The translations under genes and the position numbers were made by a program. The notes under the pieces are model-generated. The model saw only the letters and a list, made by a program, of their open reading frames with translations. It was not told the DNA's origin and did not search any database. From Chloroflexota bacterium (GTDB lineage: Bacteria; Chloroflexota; Limnocylindria; Limnocylindrales; CSP1-4), in assembly GCA_017882025.1 (NCBI GenBank), contig JADGQG010000061.1, forward strand, positions 1 to 9,936: a DNA stretch of 9,936 nt, written 5' to 3'. Positions 1 to 6,789 of this stretch are shown one piece after another (position 1 is the stretch's first letter; the number at the start of each line of letters is the position of its first letter).

Positions 1-3
1 CGA

Positions 4-831
4 ATGCTCTCCGGGCTGGTCCGGCTTGTCCATCCCTTCCCGTCTGCGCTCGACGCCGCCGTCACGTTCGCGCTTGCGCTCGTCGCTGGTGCGACGCCTG
101 GCCGAGCCGCACTCCTGGGGATGGCGATGCTCGCCATCCAGTTCTCGATCGGGGCCTTCAACGACGTCCTCGACGCGCCGGCAGACGCGGTTGCCGGCCG
201 ATCCAAGCCCCTGGTGGACGGCCGCCTCCCGGTCCGAGTGGCCCTCCGGGTCGCGGTTGTGGCGGGGACGGCGGGGCTGGTCCTCGCCGCGCTGGGCGGC
301 CCGGCTGCCGCGCTCGTCGCCCTGACGGGCTACGGCGTCGGGCTCGTGTATGACCTTCAACTCAAGGCTTCGCCCTGGTCATGGCTCCCGTATGCGATGG
401 GCATCCCCCTCTTACCGGTCTTTGCCTGGGTGGGTGCGACCGGGGACCTGCCGGTGCCGATCCTCGTGCTCGCCGGCCTGGGCGTGCTCGCCGGCACGGC
501 CCTCGCGATCGCGAATTCGCTGGCCGACGCGGAGCGCGACGCAGCGAGCCGGACGGCGACTGTCGCAAGGACGCTTGGCCGCGCCCGAGCGATCCGGCTG
601 GGTGCGCTGTTGAGCTTCGTCGTGGGCGGCATCGCGACGACCTCCGCGGTCGTGCTGGCCGGGTCGATCCCCGGGACCTGGTTGACCTGTGCCGGCGCCG
701 CGACGCTGGCGGCGGGTGTCGGGATGGGGGTTCTCGGCCAACTCCAGCGTGCATGGGAGGTCCAGGCGATCGGGCTCGGGATCCTCGCGACGGGCTGGGT
801 GGCCTCGCTCGCCGCGGCCCGCCTCCTGTGA
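4..831 (+). CDS. UbiA-family membrane prenyltransferase
   Basis: The 275-residue product is almost entirely hydrophobic, with about seven to nine predicted membrane segments, and carries both Asp-rich signatures of the UbiA superfamily. The first is N53-D54-V-L-D57-A-P-A-D61 followed by GRSKPLVDGR; the second is N171-S-L-A-D175-A-E-R-D179 followed by RTATVARTLG. These motifs bind the Mg2+-diphosphate of an isoprenoid donor, which the family transfers to an aromatic or polar acceptor at the membrane. A YDLQLK segment (about residues 115-120) sits where many members have Y-S-x-x-x-K. The acceptor (quinone ring, glycerol phosphate, chlorophyllide or other) cannot be told from sequence alone, and the neighbours give no clue. 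The ATG at 4 gives a normal-length N-terminus (VRLVHPF resembles the usual family start), but only three upstream bases are present, so the RBS cannot be checked and a slightly earlier start is possible. Confidence 0.85.
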   Translation: MLSGLVRLVHPFPSALDAAVTFALALVAGATPGRAALLGMAMLAIQFSIGAFNDVLDAPADAVAGRSKPLVDGRLPVRVALRVAVVAGTAGLVLAALGGPAAALVALTGYGVGLVYDLQLKASPWSWLPYAMGIPLLPVFAWVGATGDLPVPILVLAGLGVLAGTALAIANSLADAERDAASRTATVARTLGRARAIRLGALLSFVVGGIATTSAVVLAGSIPGTWLTCAGAATLAAGVGMGVLGQLQRAWEVQAIGLGILATGWVASLAAARLL

Positions 832-959
832 CCGGGCCTGACGAAGGTACCCGCCCGCCAAGACACGGAGGTCCGGGACTCGGCCCCAACGGAAGGTGTC
901 ACGCCGTCGTTACCCCTGGTACGCGGCGAATAGCCGCCCGCACCCGGAGAGCATGACCT

Positions 960-1400
960 ATGCATCGAACCAGGAGCATCCTGGCGGCCCTCGCCGCTGT
1001 CGCCCTGTCCGCCACCGCCGTGTTCGCGGCCGCCGGGGCGGGGCCTGCGGACGCCGCCAAGGCTGGGCTCGCCCGGGCCGCCGGCGCTTCAACGCTGAGC
1101 GTCCCGGCACGTGCCGAGAGCTCGGAAGCGGCTGCGGTACCCGACGAGACGAACGCGCGGGAGGCCACCGAGACGCCGGACCCCGGCAAGTCGCCCGATC
1201 TCGCCACGACGAAAGCGGCGGACGCCGCGCACCCCGACAACCATGGAGCGCTGGTCTCCGTGGCGGCAAAGGCCGTGACCCCGGCCGGGTTCGCCAATCA
1301 CGGCGCCTACGTCCGCTCGATCGCGATGCAGAACAACGGCCACGGCACGACGCACGCGACGACGCACGGCAAGTCCGGCGAGACGCACCCCGCGAACTGA
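960..1400 (+). CDS. Small secreted protein with two-copy NHGA-V-A motif, function unknown
   Basis: The 146-residue product begins with a classic Sec signal peptide: MHRTR, a hydrophobic Ala/Val core to about residue 22, and possible AxA cleavage sites at AFA/AAG (about 23) or ADA/AK (about 32). The mature chain is low-complexity, rich in Ala, Thr, Pro, Glu and Asp and probably disordered. Near the C-terminus it has two related segments, N94-HGALVSVA and N113-HGAYVRSIA, followed by a His/Thr/Gly-rich tail (NNGHGTTHATTHGKSGETH). Similar NHG-x-x-V-S segments occur, from memory, in uncharacterised secreted proteins of Actinobacteria and Chloroflexota. The His-rich tail could bind metal, but this is speculation. 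GGAGAG at 946-951 lies 8 nt before the ATG and supports this start. The gene stands alone: 128 bp after the prenyltransferase, and converging on parB across a terminator hairpin. The 832-959 gap shows no convincing promoter boxes. Confidence 0.75.
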   Translation: MHRTRSILAALAAVALSATAVFAAAGAGPADAAKAGLARAAGASTLSVPARAESSEAAAVPDETNAREATETPDPGKSPDLATTKAADAAHPDNHGALVSVAAKAVTPAGFANHGAYVRSIAMQNNGHGTTHATTHGKSGETHPAN

Positions 1401-1456
1401 CCCGCGCCGCTCGACCGCCGGGACACGCCCCCTGCCGTCGACCCGACTCAAACAAT

Positions 1457-1479
1457 AAGCCGGCGCAGGGCGCCGGCTT
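1457..1479. terminator. Bidirectional intrinsic terminator between convergent genes
   Basis: AAGCCGGCGC (1457-1466), loop AGG, then GCGCCGGCTT (1470-1479) form a perfect 10-bp stem with a 3-nt loop. On the plus strand it is followed by CTTCTTCG; on the minus strand by ATTGTTTGAG. Both tails are T-enriched for such a GC-rich genome. It lies 57 bp after the secreted-protein stop and 76 bp after the parB stop, so it is well placed to end both transcripts. Tails are short, so efficiency is uncertain. Confidence 0.75.
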
Positions 1480-1507
1480 CTTCGCGTGGCGGGGTGGGGG
1501 AGCGGTT

Positions 1508-1539
1508 CCCGGCCGCGGCGCGGATCCCCGGCCGCGGCC
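1508..1539. repeat. 12-bp direct repeat with SacII-type palindromes
   Basis: CCCGGCCGCGGC occurs at 1508-1519 and again at 1527-1538, with start points 19 bp apart. The second copy extends into the palindrome GGCCGCGGCC (1530-1539). It lies between the terminator hairpin and the parB stop. It may be only GC-rich low complexity, or a paired protein-binding site. Confidence 0.4.
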
Positions 1540-1554
1540 TGGAACGCCCGGTCG

Positions 1555-2541
1555 TCAGTCGCGCACCCCGGGTCCGCGGACAACAGTGATCACGTTCTCG
1601 AGCGTGAGCTTCGAGATCGTCAGGTACTTGGCCAGGTTCTGGCGATCGACCGGCGAGGCGGCCGCGGTGAACTCCTGGCTCTGGAGCACGGCGATGAGGC
1701 CGGCGAGGGCGTCGTGGAGCTGGGCCTTCGCGACGATGAGGGCGTCGTCACCCGTCGGGGCCGCAGGAACTTCGGCGGGGTCATGCACGTCCACCTCGCC
1801 GGCGCTGGCGCGTCCCTGCCCATCGTCCATCGCCACCGCCCGCGCGGGCCGGCCCTCGATCTTCTCGCGCAGCTTGACGAGCGACAGCTCCCCGCGGGCA
1901 ACCTGGCCGGCCAGGCGCCGGCGCTTCTTCGGATCCTCGATCTTCATCAGCTCGTAGGCGTGCGAGAGGGTGTCTTTGCGCACAGACACCAGGTCCCGGA
2001 TCTCCTCGGGCGCGTCCGCGAGCCGAAGCCGGTTCTCCAGGTACCCTTTGTCCTTACCGAGCTTCTGGGCAAGCTTGCGGACGCTGTAGCCGTGGTCCTT
2101 GATCATCCGGTCGTACATCGAGGCTTCCTCCAGCGGCGAGAGATCCTCGCGCTGCAGGTTCTCGATGATCGCGATCTCGAGCGCGAGGTCGTCGTCGAGC
2201 TCTTCGACGATGGCCGGGATCGCGGCGAGCCCGGCCATCCGCGCCGCCCGCCAGCGACGCTCGCCGGCAACGAGCTGGAACTGGTTCAACCCATGCGGCC
2301 GGACGAGGACCGGCTGGAGCACGCCGTGCTCGCGGATCGAAGCGGCAAGCTCCTCGAGGGCAGACTCCTCGAAGACGAGGCGCGGGTTCTCCGGGTTGGC
2401 CTCGATCCGGTCGATCGGGACATTGCGAATGCCCGTCGTCCGGCCACCCTCGGCGGAGAGGAGACTGACAATGGACGGCGAGAGCTCGCGCTCCTCGGAG
2501 AGTCGCTGCGCCGCGTACGCGCGGAAGTCAGGCCTGGCCAA
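1555..2541 (-). CDS. parB: Chromosome-partitioning protein ParB (Spo0J type)
   Basis: This 328-residue protein is the parS-binding CTPase clamp of the ParABS segregation system. In order it shows: an N-terminal arm (1-40); the ParB/Srx CTP-binding domain with G93-ERRWRAA-100 (box I, GxxRxxA) and E127-NLQRED-133 (box II); a helix-turn-helix DNA-binding region around 152-173 (YSVRKLAQKLGKDKGYLENR); a variable acidic/Ala linker; and a C-terminal dimerisation segment (about 285-328). The start is TTG at 2541, lying 14 bp inside the end of parA, and is fixed by a perfect Shine-Dalgarno (AAGGAGGT). Translation is therefore probably coupled to parA. The N-terminus lacks the usual KGLGRGL-type basic motif through which ParB stimulates ParA; instead it has a run containing SPSIVSLL. 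The assignment as ParB is secure; how it engages ParA is less clear. Confidence 0.95.
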   Translation of the reverse strand: MARPDFRAYAAQRLSEERELSPSIVSLLSAEGGRTTGIRNVPIDRIEANPENPRLVFEESALEELAASIREHGVLQPVLVRPHGLNQFQLVAGERRWRAARMAGLAAIPAIVEELDDDLALEIAIIENLQREDLSPLEEASMYDRMIKDHGYSVRKLAQKLGKDKGYLENRLRLADAPEEIRDLVSVRKDTLSHAYELMKIEDPKKRRRLAGQVARGELSLVKLREKIEGRPARAVAMDDGQGRASAGEVDVHDPAEVPAAPTGDDALIVAKAQLHDALAGLIAVLQSQEFTAAASPVDRQNLAKYLTISKLTLENVITVVRGPGVRD

Positions 2542-3301
2542 GTTCGACGACCTCCTTCGCGAGCTCTCGGAATGCCCGGGCGGCCTCGGAGCTGCCCGCG
2601 TAGGCGGTGATCGGGCGACCAGTGAGCGGCGCCTCGCCGAGCTTCACGGTGTGTCGGATGATGGTGTGAAAGACGTGATGCTCGCCGAGCTCTCGCAGTT
2701 CGTCGAGCATCTCGCGTCCGAGGATGGTGCGCCCGTCGTAGAACGTGGGGAGCAGGCCGAGAATTCGAAGATCGCGGTTCAGCTTCGTCCGGATCGTGTT
2801 GATGACCTTCACCAGCGCCGTCAGGCCCTTCAGCGCGTAGTACTGCGTCTGCACCGGGATGATCACGCTGCCCGCCGCGACAAGGCCGTTGATGGTCAAC
2901 AGGCCAAGAGTCGGCGGGCAGTCGATAAGGACGTAGTCGTAGCGCTCTCGGACGCCGTGGTTGAGTGCCTCCCGGAGCGCGTACTCGCGGCCGATCGCGG
3001 AAAAGAGCTCGACTTCCGTGGATGCGAGCTCGAGCGTCGACGGGACAACGTCGATCCGCTCCGTCTCGCTCGTCAGGATGACGCTCTCGAGGTTCGAGTC
3101 CCCGTCGTCGAGGATGTGGGCGATGGACCGCTCGACCTGGCCCAGGTTGATCCCGAGGCCGACTGTCAGGTTGGCCTGGGGATCCATGTCCACGGCGAGG
3201 ATTCGATAACCCAGCTCGGCCAGCGCGCCCGCCAGGTTGATCGCAGTGGTCGTCTTGCCGACGCCGCCCTTCTGGTTCGCGATCGCGATGACCTGTGCCA
3301 C
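2528..3301 (-). CDS. parA: Chromosome-partitioning ATPase ParA (Soj type)
   Basis: The 257-residue product is a deviant Walker-A ATPase of the MinD/ParA family. It has K11-GGVGKTT-18 with the signature lysine at position 11, the A' motif D38-MDPQ-42, and Walker B LIDCPP with D127. There is no N-terminal HTH extension, so it is the short Soj-like chromosomal type rather than the long plasmid P1 type. ParA-ATP binds DNA non-specifically and forms gradients that move ParB-parS complexes. The start is GTG at 3301-3299, with minus-strand GGAGAGGT (3311-3318) 9 nt upstream. It is followed directly by overlapping parB, forming one operon transcribed away from the carboxylase cluster. The upstream region carries two DnaA-box-like sequences, suggesting origin proximity or DnaA control (inference). 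Confidence 0.95.
   Translation of the reverse strand: MAQVIAIANQKGGVGKTTTAINLAGALAELGYRILAVDMDPQANLTVGLGINLGQVERSIAHILDDGDSNLESVILTSETERIDVVPSTLELASTEVELFSAIGREYALREALNHGVRERYDYVLIDCPPTLGLLTINGLVAAGSVIIPVQTQYYALKGLTALVKVINTIRTKLNRDLRILGLLPTFYDGRTILGREMLDELRELGEHHVFHTIIRHTVKLGEAPLTGRPITAYAGSSEAARAFRELAKEVVELGQA
2550..2557 (-). promoter_or_regulatory. Strong Shine-Dalgarno fixing the parB TTG start
   Basis: Read on the minus strand, AAGGAGGT sits 8 nt before TTG (2541-2539). This is a perfect anti-16S match inside the 3' end of parA. It justifies a TTG start in the 14-bp parA/parB overlap. Confidence 0.85.
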
Positions 3302-3395
3302 CAGGGAATCACCTCTCCGTGTCAGCCGGCCGCGTATCTCGTGGCGTGGCGCGGACGATGAATGCTACCCCACCATCGCCGGTCCGCGAGCGCGC

Positions 3396-3439
3396 GTTGT
3401 CCACACTTCCGCCGAGATATTCACCATTGTGTGGATAAC
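3396..3439. promoter_or_regulatory. Inverted pair of DnaA-box-like sites in the parA/pccB divergent region
   Basis: GTTGTCCACAC (3396-3406) and GTGTGGATAAC (3429-3439) form an 11-bp inverted repeat with one mismatch and a 22-bp spacer. The nine-base cores are TTGTCCACA (3397-3405, plus strand), the form preferred in high-GC actinobacteria, and TTATCCACA (3430-3438, minus strand), the perfect E. coli-type consensus. Their centres are 33 bp apart, about three helical turns. The spacer and the flank to about 3462 are AT-richer than the rest of the window. They could control the divergent promoters or be part of an origin-related region. Confidence 0.6.
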
Positions 3440-3474
3440 AGCCTGTCATTCGCTCCTGATTGCGTCTCGCTGCG

Positions 3475-3480
3475 TATGAT
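3475..3480 (+). promoter_or_regulatory. Candidate -10 element for the carboxylase operon
   Basis: TATGAT lies 54 bp before the pccB GTG, with a TG dinucleotide slightly upstream (3471-3472), not at the exact extended -10 spacing. I see no good -35 box at 16-18 bp. The DnaA-like site ends 36 bp upstream, so a bound regulator would lie close to polymerase. Weak evidence, offered as a candidate only. Confidence 0.25.
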
Positions 3481-3533
3481 GTCGGCCCAGCGCGCCCCAT
3501 GGCGCGAAGTCGAGGCGCCGCGAGGAGGTCGAC

Positions 3534-5087
3534 GTGCCCACGAGCGACGAACGGCTCGAGCAGCTCCAGCGAATGCGAAGCGAGGCGCTCATCGGCGGTG
3601 GACCCGTCCGGATCGAGCGACAGCATACGTTCGGGAAGCTGACCGCGAGGGAGCGCCTGGACCTGTTGCTGGACCCGGGGTCGTTTGTCGAGCTGGATGC
3701 GTTCGTGACGCACCGGGCGACGGAGTTCGGGCTGGATCGCCAGCACGTCCTCGGCGACGGCGTGGTCACCGGGCACGGCACCATCGGCGGGCGCCTCGTC
3801 TTCGTCTTCAGCCAGGACTTCACGGTGTTCGGCGGCTCGCTCTCGGAAGCCTATGCCGAGAAGATCTGCAAGATCATGGATCTCGCGATGAAGGTTGGCG
3901 CCCCGATCGTTGGGCTGAACGATTCGGGTGGTGCGCGGATCCAGGAAGGCGTCGCCTCGCTCGGCGGCTATGCCGAGATCTTCTTGCGCAACGTCCTCGC
4001 CTCGGGTGTCGTGCCGCAGGTCAGCGTGATCATGGGGCCGTGCGCGGGCGGCGCCGTCTACTCGCCGGCGATGACCGACTTCACGATCATGGTCGAAGGC
4101 ACGAGCTACATGTTCGTGACCGGGCCGAACGTCGTGAAGACCGTGACCCATGAGGAGGTCGATTCGGAGTACCTCGGGGGCGCCGCGACACACACGACGA
4201 TCTCCGGGGTTGCCCATCTGGCCGCGGCGGACGAGGCGACCGCCATGGACCATGTCCGGCGCCTCCTTGCGCACCTTCCGCAGAACAACCTGGGCGAGCC
4301 TCCCCGGATCTCGTCGCACGACCCGGTGGATCGGCGAGATTCGGAGCTGGACCACGTCGTGCCGGACGATTCGCAGAAGCCGTACACCATGCACGACGTG
4401 ATCCGGCACGTGGTGGACGATGCCGACTTTTTCGAGATCCAGCCGGGCTGGGCGCCGAACATCCTGGTTGGCTTCGCCGGCCTGGGGGGACGAAGCGTCG
4501 GCATCGTCGCGCAGCAGCCCGCCGTTCTCGCTGGCGCGCTTGATATCGACGCGTCGATCAAAGCTGCGCGCTTCGTGCGGACCTGCGACTGCTTCAACGT
4601 CCCGCTCGTCACGTTCGTCGACGTACCTGGCTTCCTTCCCGGCGTGGGCCAGGAACACGGCGGCATCATCAAGCACGGCGCAAAACTGCTCTACGCCTAC
4701 TGCGAGGCGACCGTCCCGAAGTTGACGGTGATCACGCGGAAGGCCTACGGGGGCGCGTACGACGTCATGAGCAGCAAGCACATCCGCGGCGACATGAACT
4801 TCGCATGGCCAACCGCGGAGATCGCGGTCATGGGAGCCGCTGGGGCAGTCAATATCATCTTCAAGGCCGAGATCGCGGCCTCCACCGATCCGCCCGCGGA
4901 GCAGCGTCGCCTGGTGGCCGAGTACGAGACGGAGTTCAACAACCCGTACGTCGCGGCCGCCCGCGGCTACATCGACGATGTCATCGCCCCGTCTGACACG
5001 CGTCCAAGGCTGATCCGCGCCCTGGAGATGCTGGCCGACAAGCGCGACACGAACCCCCGCAAGAAGCACGGCAACATCCCGCTGTGA
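3534..5087 (+). CDS. pccB: Propionyl-CoA carboxylase carboxyltransferase (beta) subunit
   Basis: The 517-residue protein has the normal length and double crotonase fold of acyl-CoA carboxylase beta chains (PccB/AccD/MmdA). It moves CO2 from carboxybiotin to an acyl-CoA in the cytosol. The N-terminal half contains G168-PCAGGAV-175, an oxyanion/CoA-site motif, preceded by the conserved LNDSGGARIQEG segment. The C-terminal half has the AYGGAYDVMSSKH motif with D410, then FAWPTAEIAVMG. From memory, the residue equivalent to D410 is Asp422 in Streptomyces coelicolor PccB (propionyl-CoA) and Ile in the acetyl-CoA-preferring paralogue, so propionyl-CoA is the expected substrate. The GTG start at 3534 follows GAGGAGGT (3522-3529) by 4 nt. 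It opens the operon and is followed by the biotin carboxylase after 97 bp. A sodium-pump methylmalonyl-CoA decarboxylase alpha chain is the main alternative, but no membrane or small subunits are present. Confidence 0.92.
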   Translation: MPTSDERLEQLQRMRSEALIGGGPVRIERQHTFGKLTARERLDLLLDPGSFVELDAFVTHRATEFGLDRQHVLGDGVVTGHGTIGGRLVFVFSQDFTVFGGSLSEAYAEKICKIMDLAMKVGAPIVGLNDSGGARIQEGVASLGGYAEIFLRNVLASGVVPQVSVIMGPCAGGAVYSPAMTDFTIMVEGTSYMFVTGPNVVKTVTHEEVDSEYLGGAATHTTISGVAHLAAADEATAMDHVRRLLAHLPQNNLGEPPRISSHDPVDRRDSELDHVVPDDSQKPYTMHDVIRHVVDDADFFEIQPGWAPNILVGFAGLGGRSVGIVAQQPAVLAGALDIDASIKAARFVRTCDCFNVPLVTFVDVPGFLPGVGQEHGGIIKHGAKLLYAYCEATVPKLTVITRKAYGGAYDVMSSKHIRGDMNFAWPTAEIAVMGAAGAVNIIFKAEIAASTDPPAEQRRLVAEYETEFNNPYVAAARGYIDDVIAPSDTRPRLIRALEMLADKRDTNPRKKHGNIPL

Positions 5088-5121
5088 GAAGTGGGGGAGA
5101 CGAGGGCGCCTGGGATCACCG

Positions 5122-5145
5122 GCGCGTCTTTGCGCAAAGACGTGC
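5122..5145. promoter_or_regulatory. Long palindrome between the carboxylase beta and biotin carboxylase genes
   Basis: CGTCTTTGCGCAAAGACG (5125-5142) is a perfect 18-bp palindrome; the flanks extend it to 24 bp (5122-5145) with a single G/T mismatch. As RNA it folds into a stem of up to 10 bp with a GCGC loop and no following U-run, so it is not an obvious terminator. It may be an operator for a dimeric regulator or an intercistronic hairpin that affects mRNA stability. The TTTGC-GCAAA core loosely resembles TTTGCAAA sites known for PrpR/RamB-type propionate/acetate regulators, with two extra central bases. Confidence 0.55.
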
Positions 5146-5184
5146 AGGCACGACGCCGGCTGGCGGGCCGCGACGAGGCAGGAA

Positions 5185-6789
5185 GTGACCCCGCCGTTCA
5201 ATCGGATCCTCGTCGCGAACCGCGGCGAGATCGCCCTCCGCATCATCCGGGCCGCCCACGAGATGGGGATGCAGGCGGTCGCTGTCTACTCCGACGCGGA
5301 CGCGACCGCCGCCCACGTCCGGGCGGCGGATGCGGCGGTCCGACTGGGATCGGCGGCGCCCGCGGAGAGCTACCTGCGGGTGGACGCGGTGGTCTCGGCA
5401 GCCCTGGAATCCGGCGCCCAGGCAGTTCATCCCGGGTACGGCTTCCTGTCCGAACAGGCGGGGTTCGCGCGGGCCGTCGAGGACGCGGGGCTCGTCTTCG
5501 TGGGCCCGTCAGCGGCCACGATCGCGGCGCTTGGTGACAAGCTCGCGGCCAGACGGACGGCACGCGCTGCCGACGTCCCGCACGTCCCCGGGACGCTCGA
5601 GCCAGCTCCCGTCGACCGCCCGGATCAGCTGGAGGCGGTGCTCCTCGCCGCGGAGGCCGTCGGTTTCCCGCTCCTCGTCAAGGCGGCGGCCGGCGGCGGC
5701 GGTCGAGGGATGCGGCGCGTCATGGCGGCGAATGATCTGCCCGCGGCGCTGATCGCCGGCTCGCGCGAGGCTGCCGCCGCTTTCGGCGACGGCTCCGTCT
5801 ACCTGGAGCGCGAGATCATGCCCGCGCGCCACATCGAGGTCCAGCTCCTCGGCGACGCAACCGGGCAGGTGGTGGCGCTTGGCGAGCGGGACTGCTCGAC
5901 GCAGCGTCGCCACCAGAAGCTCATCGAGGAAGCGCCTGCACCGGGCCTGACGGAGACCGAGCGGCGCCGACTCCACGCGATGGCCGTTCGCCTGGGCATC
6001 GCGGCCGGGCTGGAGAACGCGGCGACCGCCGAGTTTCTGTACGACCGGGACGGCCGCTTCTGGTTCCTCGAGGTGAACACGCGGCTCCAGGTGGAGCACC
6101 CCGTGACGGAGCTGGTGGCGGGCGTCGACATCGTTCAGGAGCAGTTCCGTCTTGCCGCCGGAGCGTCGCTTTCGGCGCGTGCTCTCGCGGCGGCAGAGCG
6201 CGCGGCTCGCCCGACGAGCCACGCGATCGAGCTCCGGATCTCTGCAGAGGATCCGGCCCGCGTCTTCGCGCCGACGCCTGGTCGGATCACCCGCTGGGTG
6301 ATGCCGGCCGGGCCCGGCGTTCGGGTCGACACGGCCGTCGAAGCGGGCGACCGAATCCCCGCGGAGTACGACCCGCTCATCTGCAAGCTCATCGTCCACG
6401 CCGCAGACCGGCCGGCAGCAATTGGACGCCTCCGCCGCGCGCTCGACGAGACGGAGATCGGCGGCATCCAGACCACCCTGCCGTTCCATCGGGCGATGCT
6501 CGCACAGCCCGGTTTCCTCGACGCGACCGGGCTCTCCACGACATGGGTCGATGCGCACTGGGACGGCCCGGCGTCCCGCGCGAAGGCCGTCCGCGTTGCG
6601 TCGCTGGCCGCTGGCCTCGCGGAGCTCGGGGAGGCGGCAGCGGGCGAACAGGGTGGCAGTCCCTCGTCGGCCGGGCCGGACGGGTCGGACGGCCCCCACC
6701 ACGTGGCGGATCGTGCGGACCGGGACGGGAGCGTCCCCGCCTGGCGAACCGCTGGCCGCGAGCTCGCCACGGACCGGTGGCCGGCATGA
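5185..6789 (+). CDS. accC: Biotin carboxylase subunit of acyl-CoA (propionyl-CoA) carboxylase
   Basis: This 534-residue ATP-grasp enzyme carboxylates biotin on the carrier protein using ATP and bicarbonate. Visible elements are the N-terminal ILVANRGEIALRIIRAA fold start; HPGYGFLSEQ (about 76-85); the glycine-rich ATP loop K166-AAAGGGGRGM; HIEVQ; RRHQKLIEEAPAP; and the catalytic set E296-V-N298-T-R300-L-Q302-V-E304, followed by ELRISAEDP. All key residues are present. The usual biotin carboxylase length is about 450; the extra C-terminal stretch (about 455-534) is low-complexity (Gly/Ser/Asp) and ends in W-R-T-A-G-R...D-R-W-P, which resembles the beginning of the BT linker domain of fused alpha chains. 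The chain stops there and the carrier gene starts in the overlapping ATGA. Start: GTG at 5185, six bases after GAGG (5175-5178), giving the canonical family N-terminus. The symbol refers to the family; pccA is the functional equivalent. Confidence 0.93.
   Translation: MTPPFNRILVANRGEIALRIIRAAHEMGMQAVAVYSDADATAAHVRAADAAVRLGSAAPAESYLRVDAVVSAALESGAQAVHPGYGFLSEQAGFARAVEDAGLVFVGPSAATIAALGDKLAARRTARAADVPHVPGTLEPAPVDRPDQLEAVLLAAEAVGFPLLVKAAAGGGGRGMRRVMAANDLPAALIAGSREAAAAFGDGSVYLEREIMPARHIEVQLLGDATGQVVALGERDCSTQRRHQKLIEEAPAPGLTETERRRLHAMAVRLGIAAGLENAATAEFLYDRDGRFWFLEVNTRLQVEHPVTELVAGVDIVQEQFRLAAGASLSARALAAAERAARPTSHAIELRISAEDPARVFAPTPGRITRWVMPAGPGVRVDTAVEAGDRIPAEYDPLICKLIVHAADRPAAIGRLRRALDETEIGGIQTTLPFHRAMLAQPGFLDATGLSTTWVDAHWDGPASRAKAVRVASLAAGLAELGEAAAGEQGGSPSSAGPDGSDGPHHVADRADRDGSVPAWRTAGRELATDRWPA

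Noticed and set aside
3309..5246. A 645-codon minus-strand open frame
   Set aside because: It is antisense to the conserved carboxyltransferase gene, low-complexity in translation, and has no plausible RBS or domain.
6694..6710. CCACCACGTGGCGG, a parS-like CACGTG palindrome
   Set aside because: It only shares the CACGTG core with parS, lacks the TTTC/GAAA arms, and lies in coding sequence far from parAB.
6543..6785. An earlier start for the carrier protein at 6543
   Set aside because: This would overlap 240 bp of conserved biotin carboxylase coding sequence and add Arg/Gly-rich residues with no similarity to carboxylase domains.
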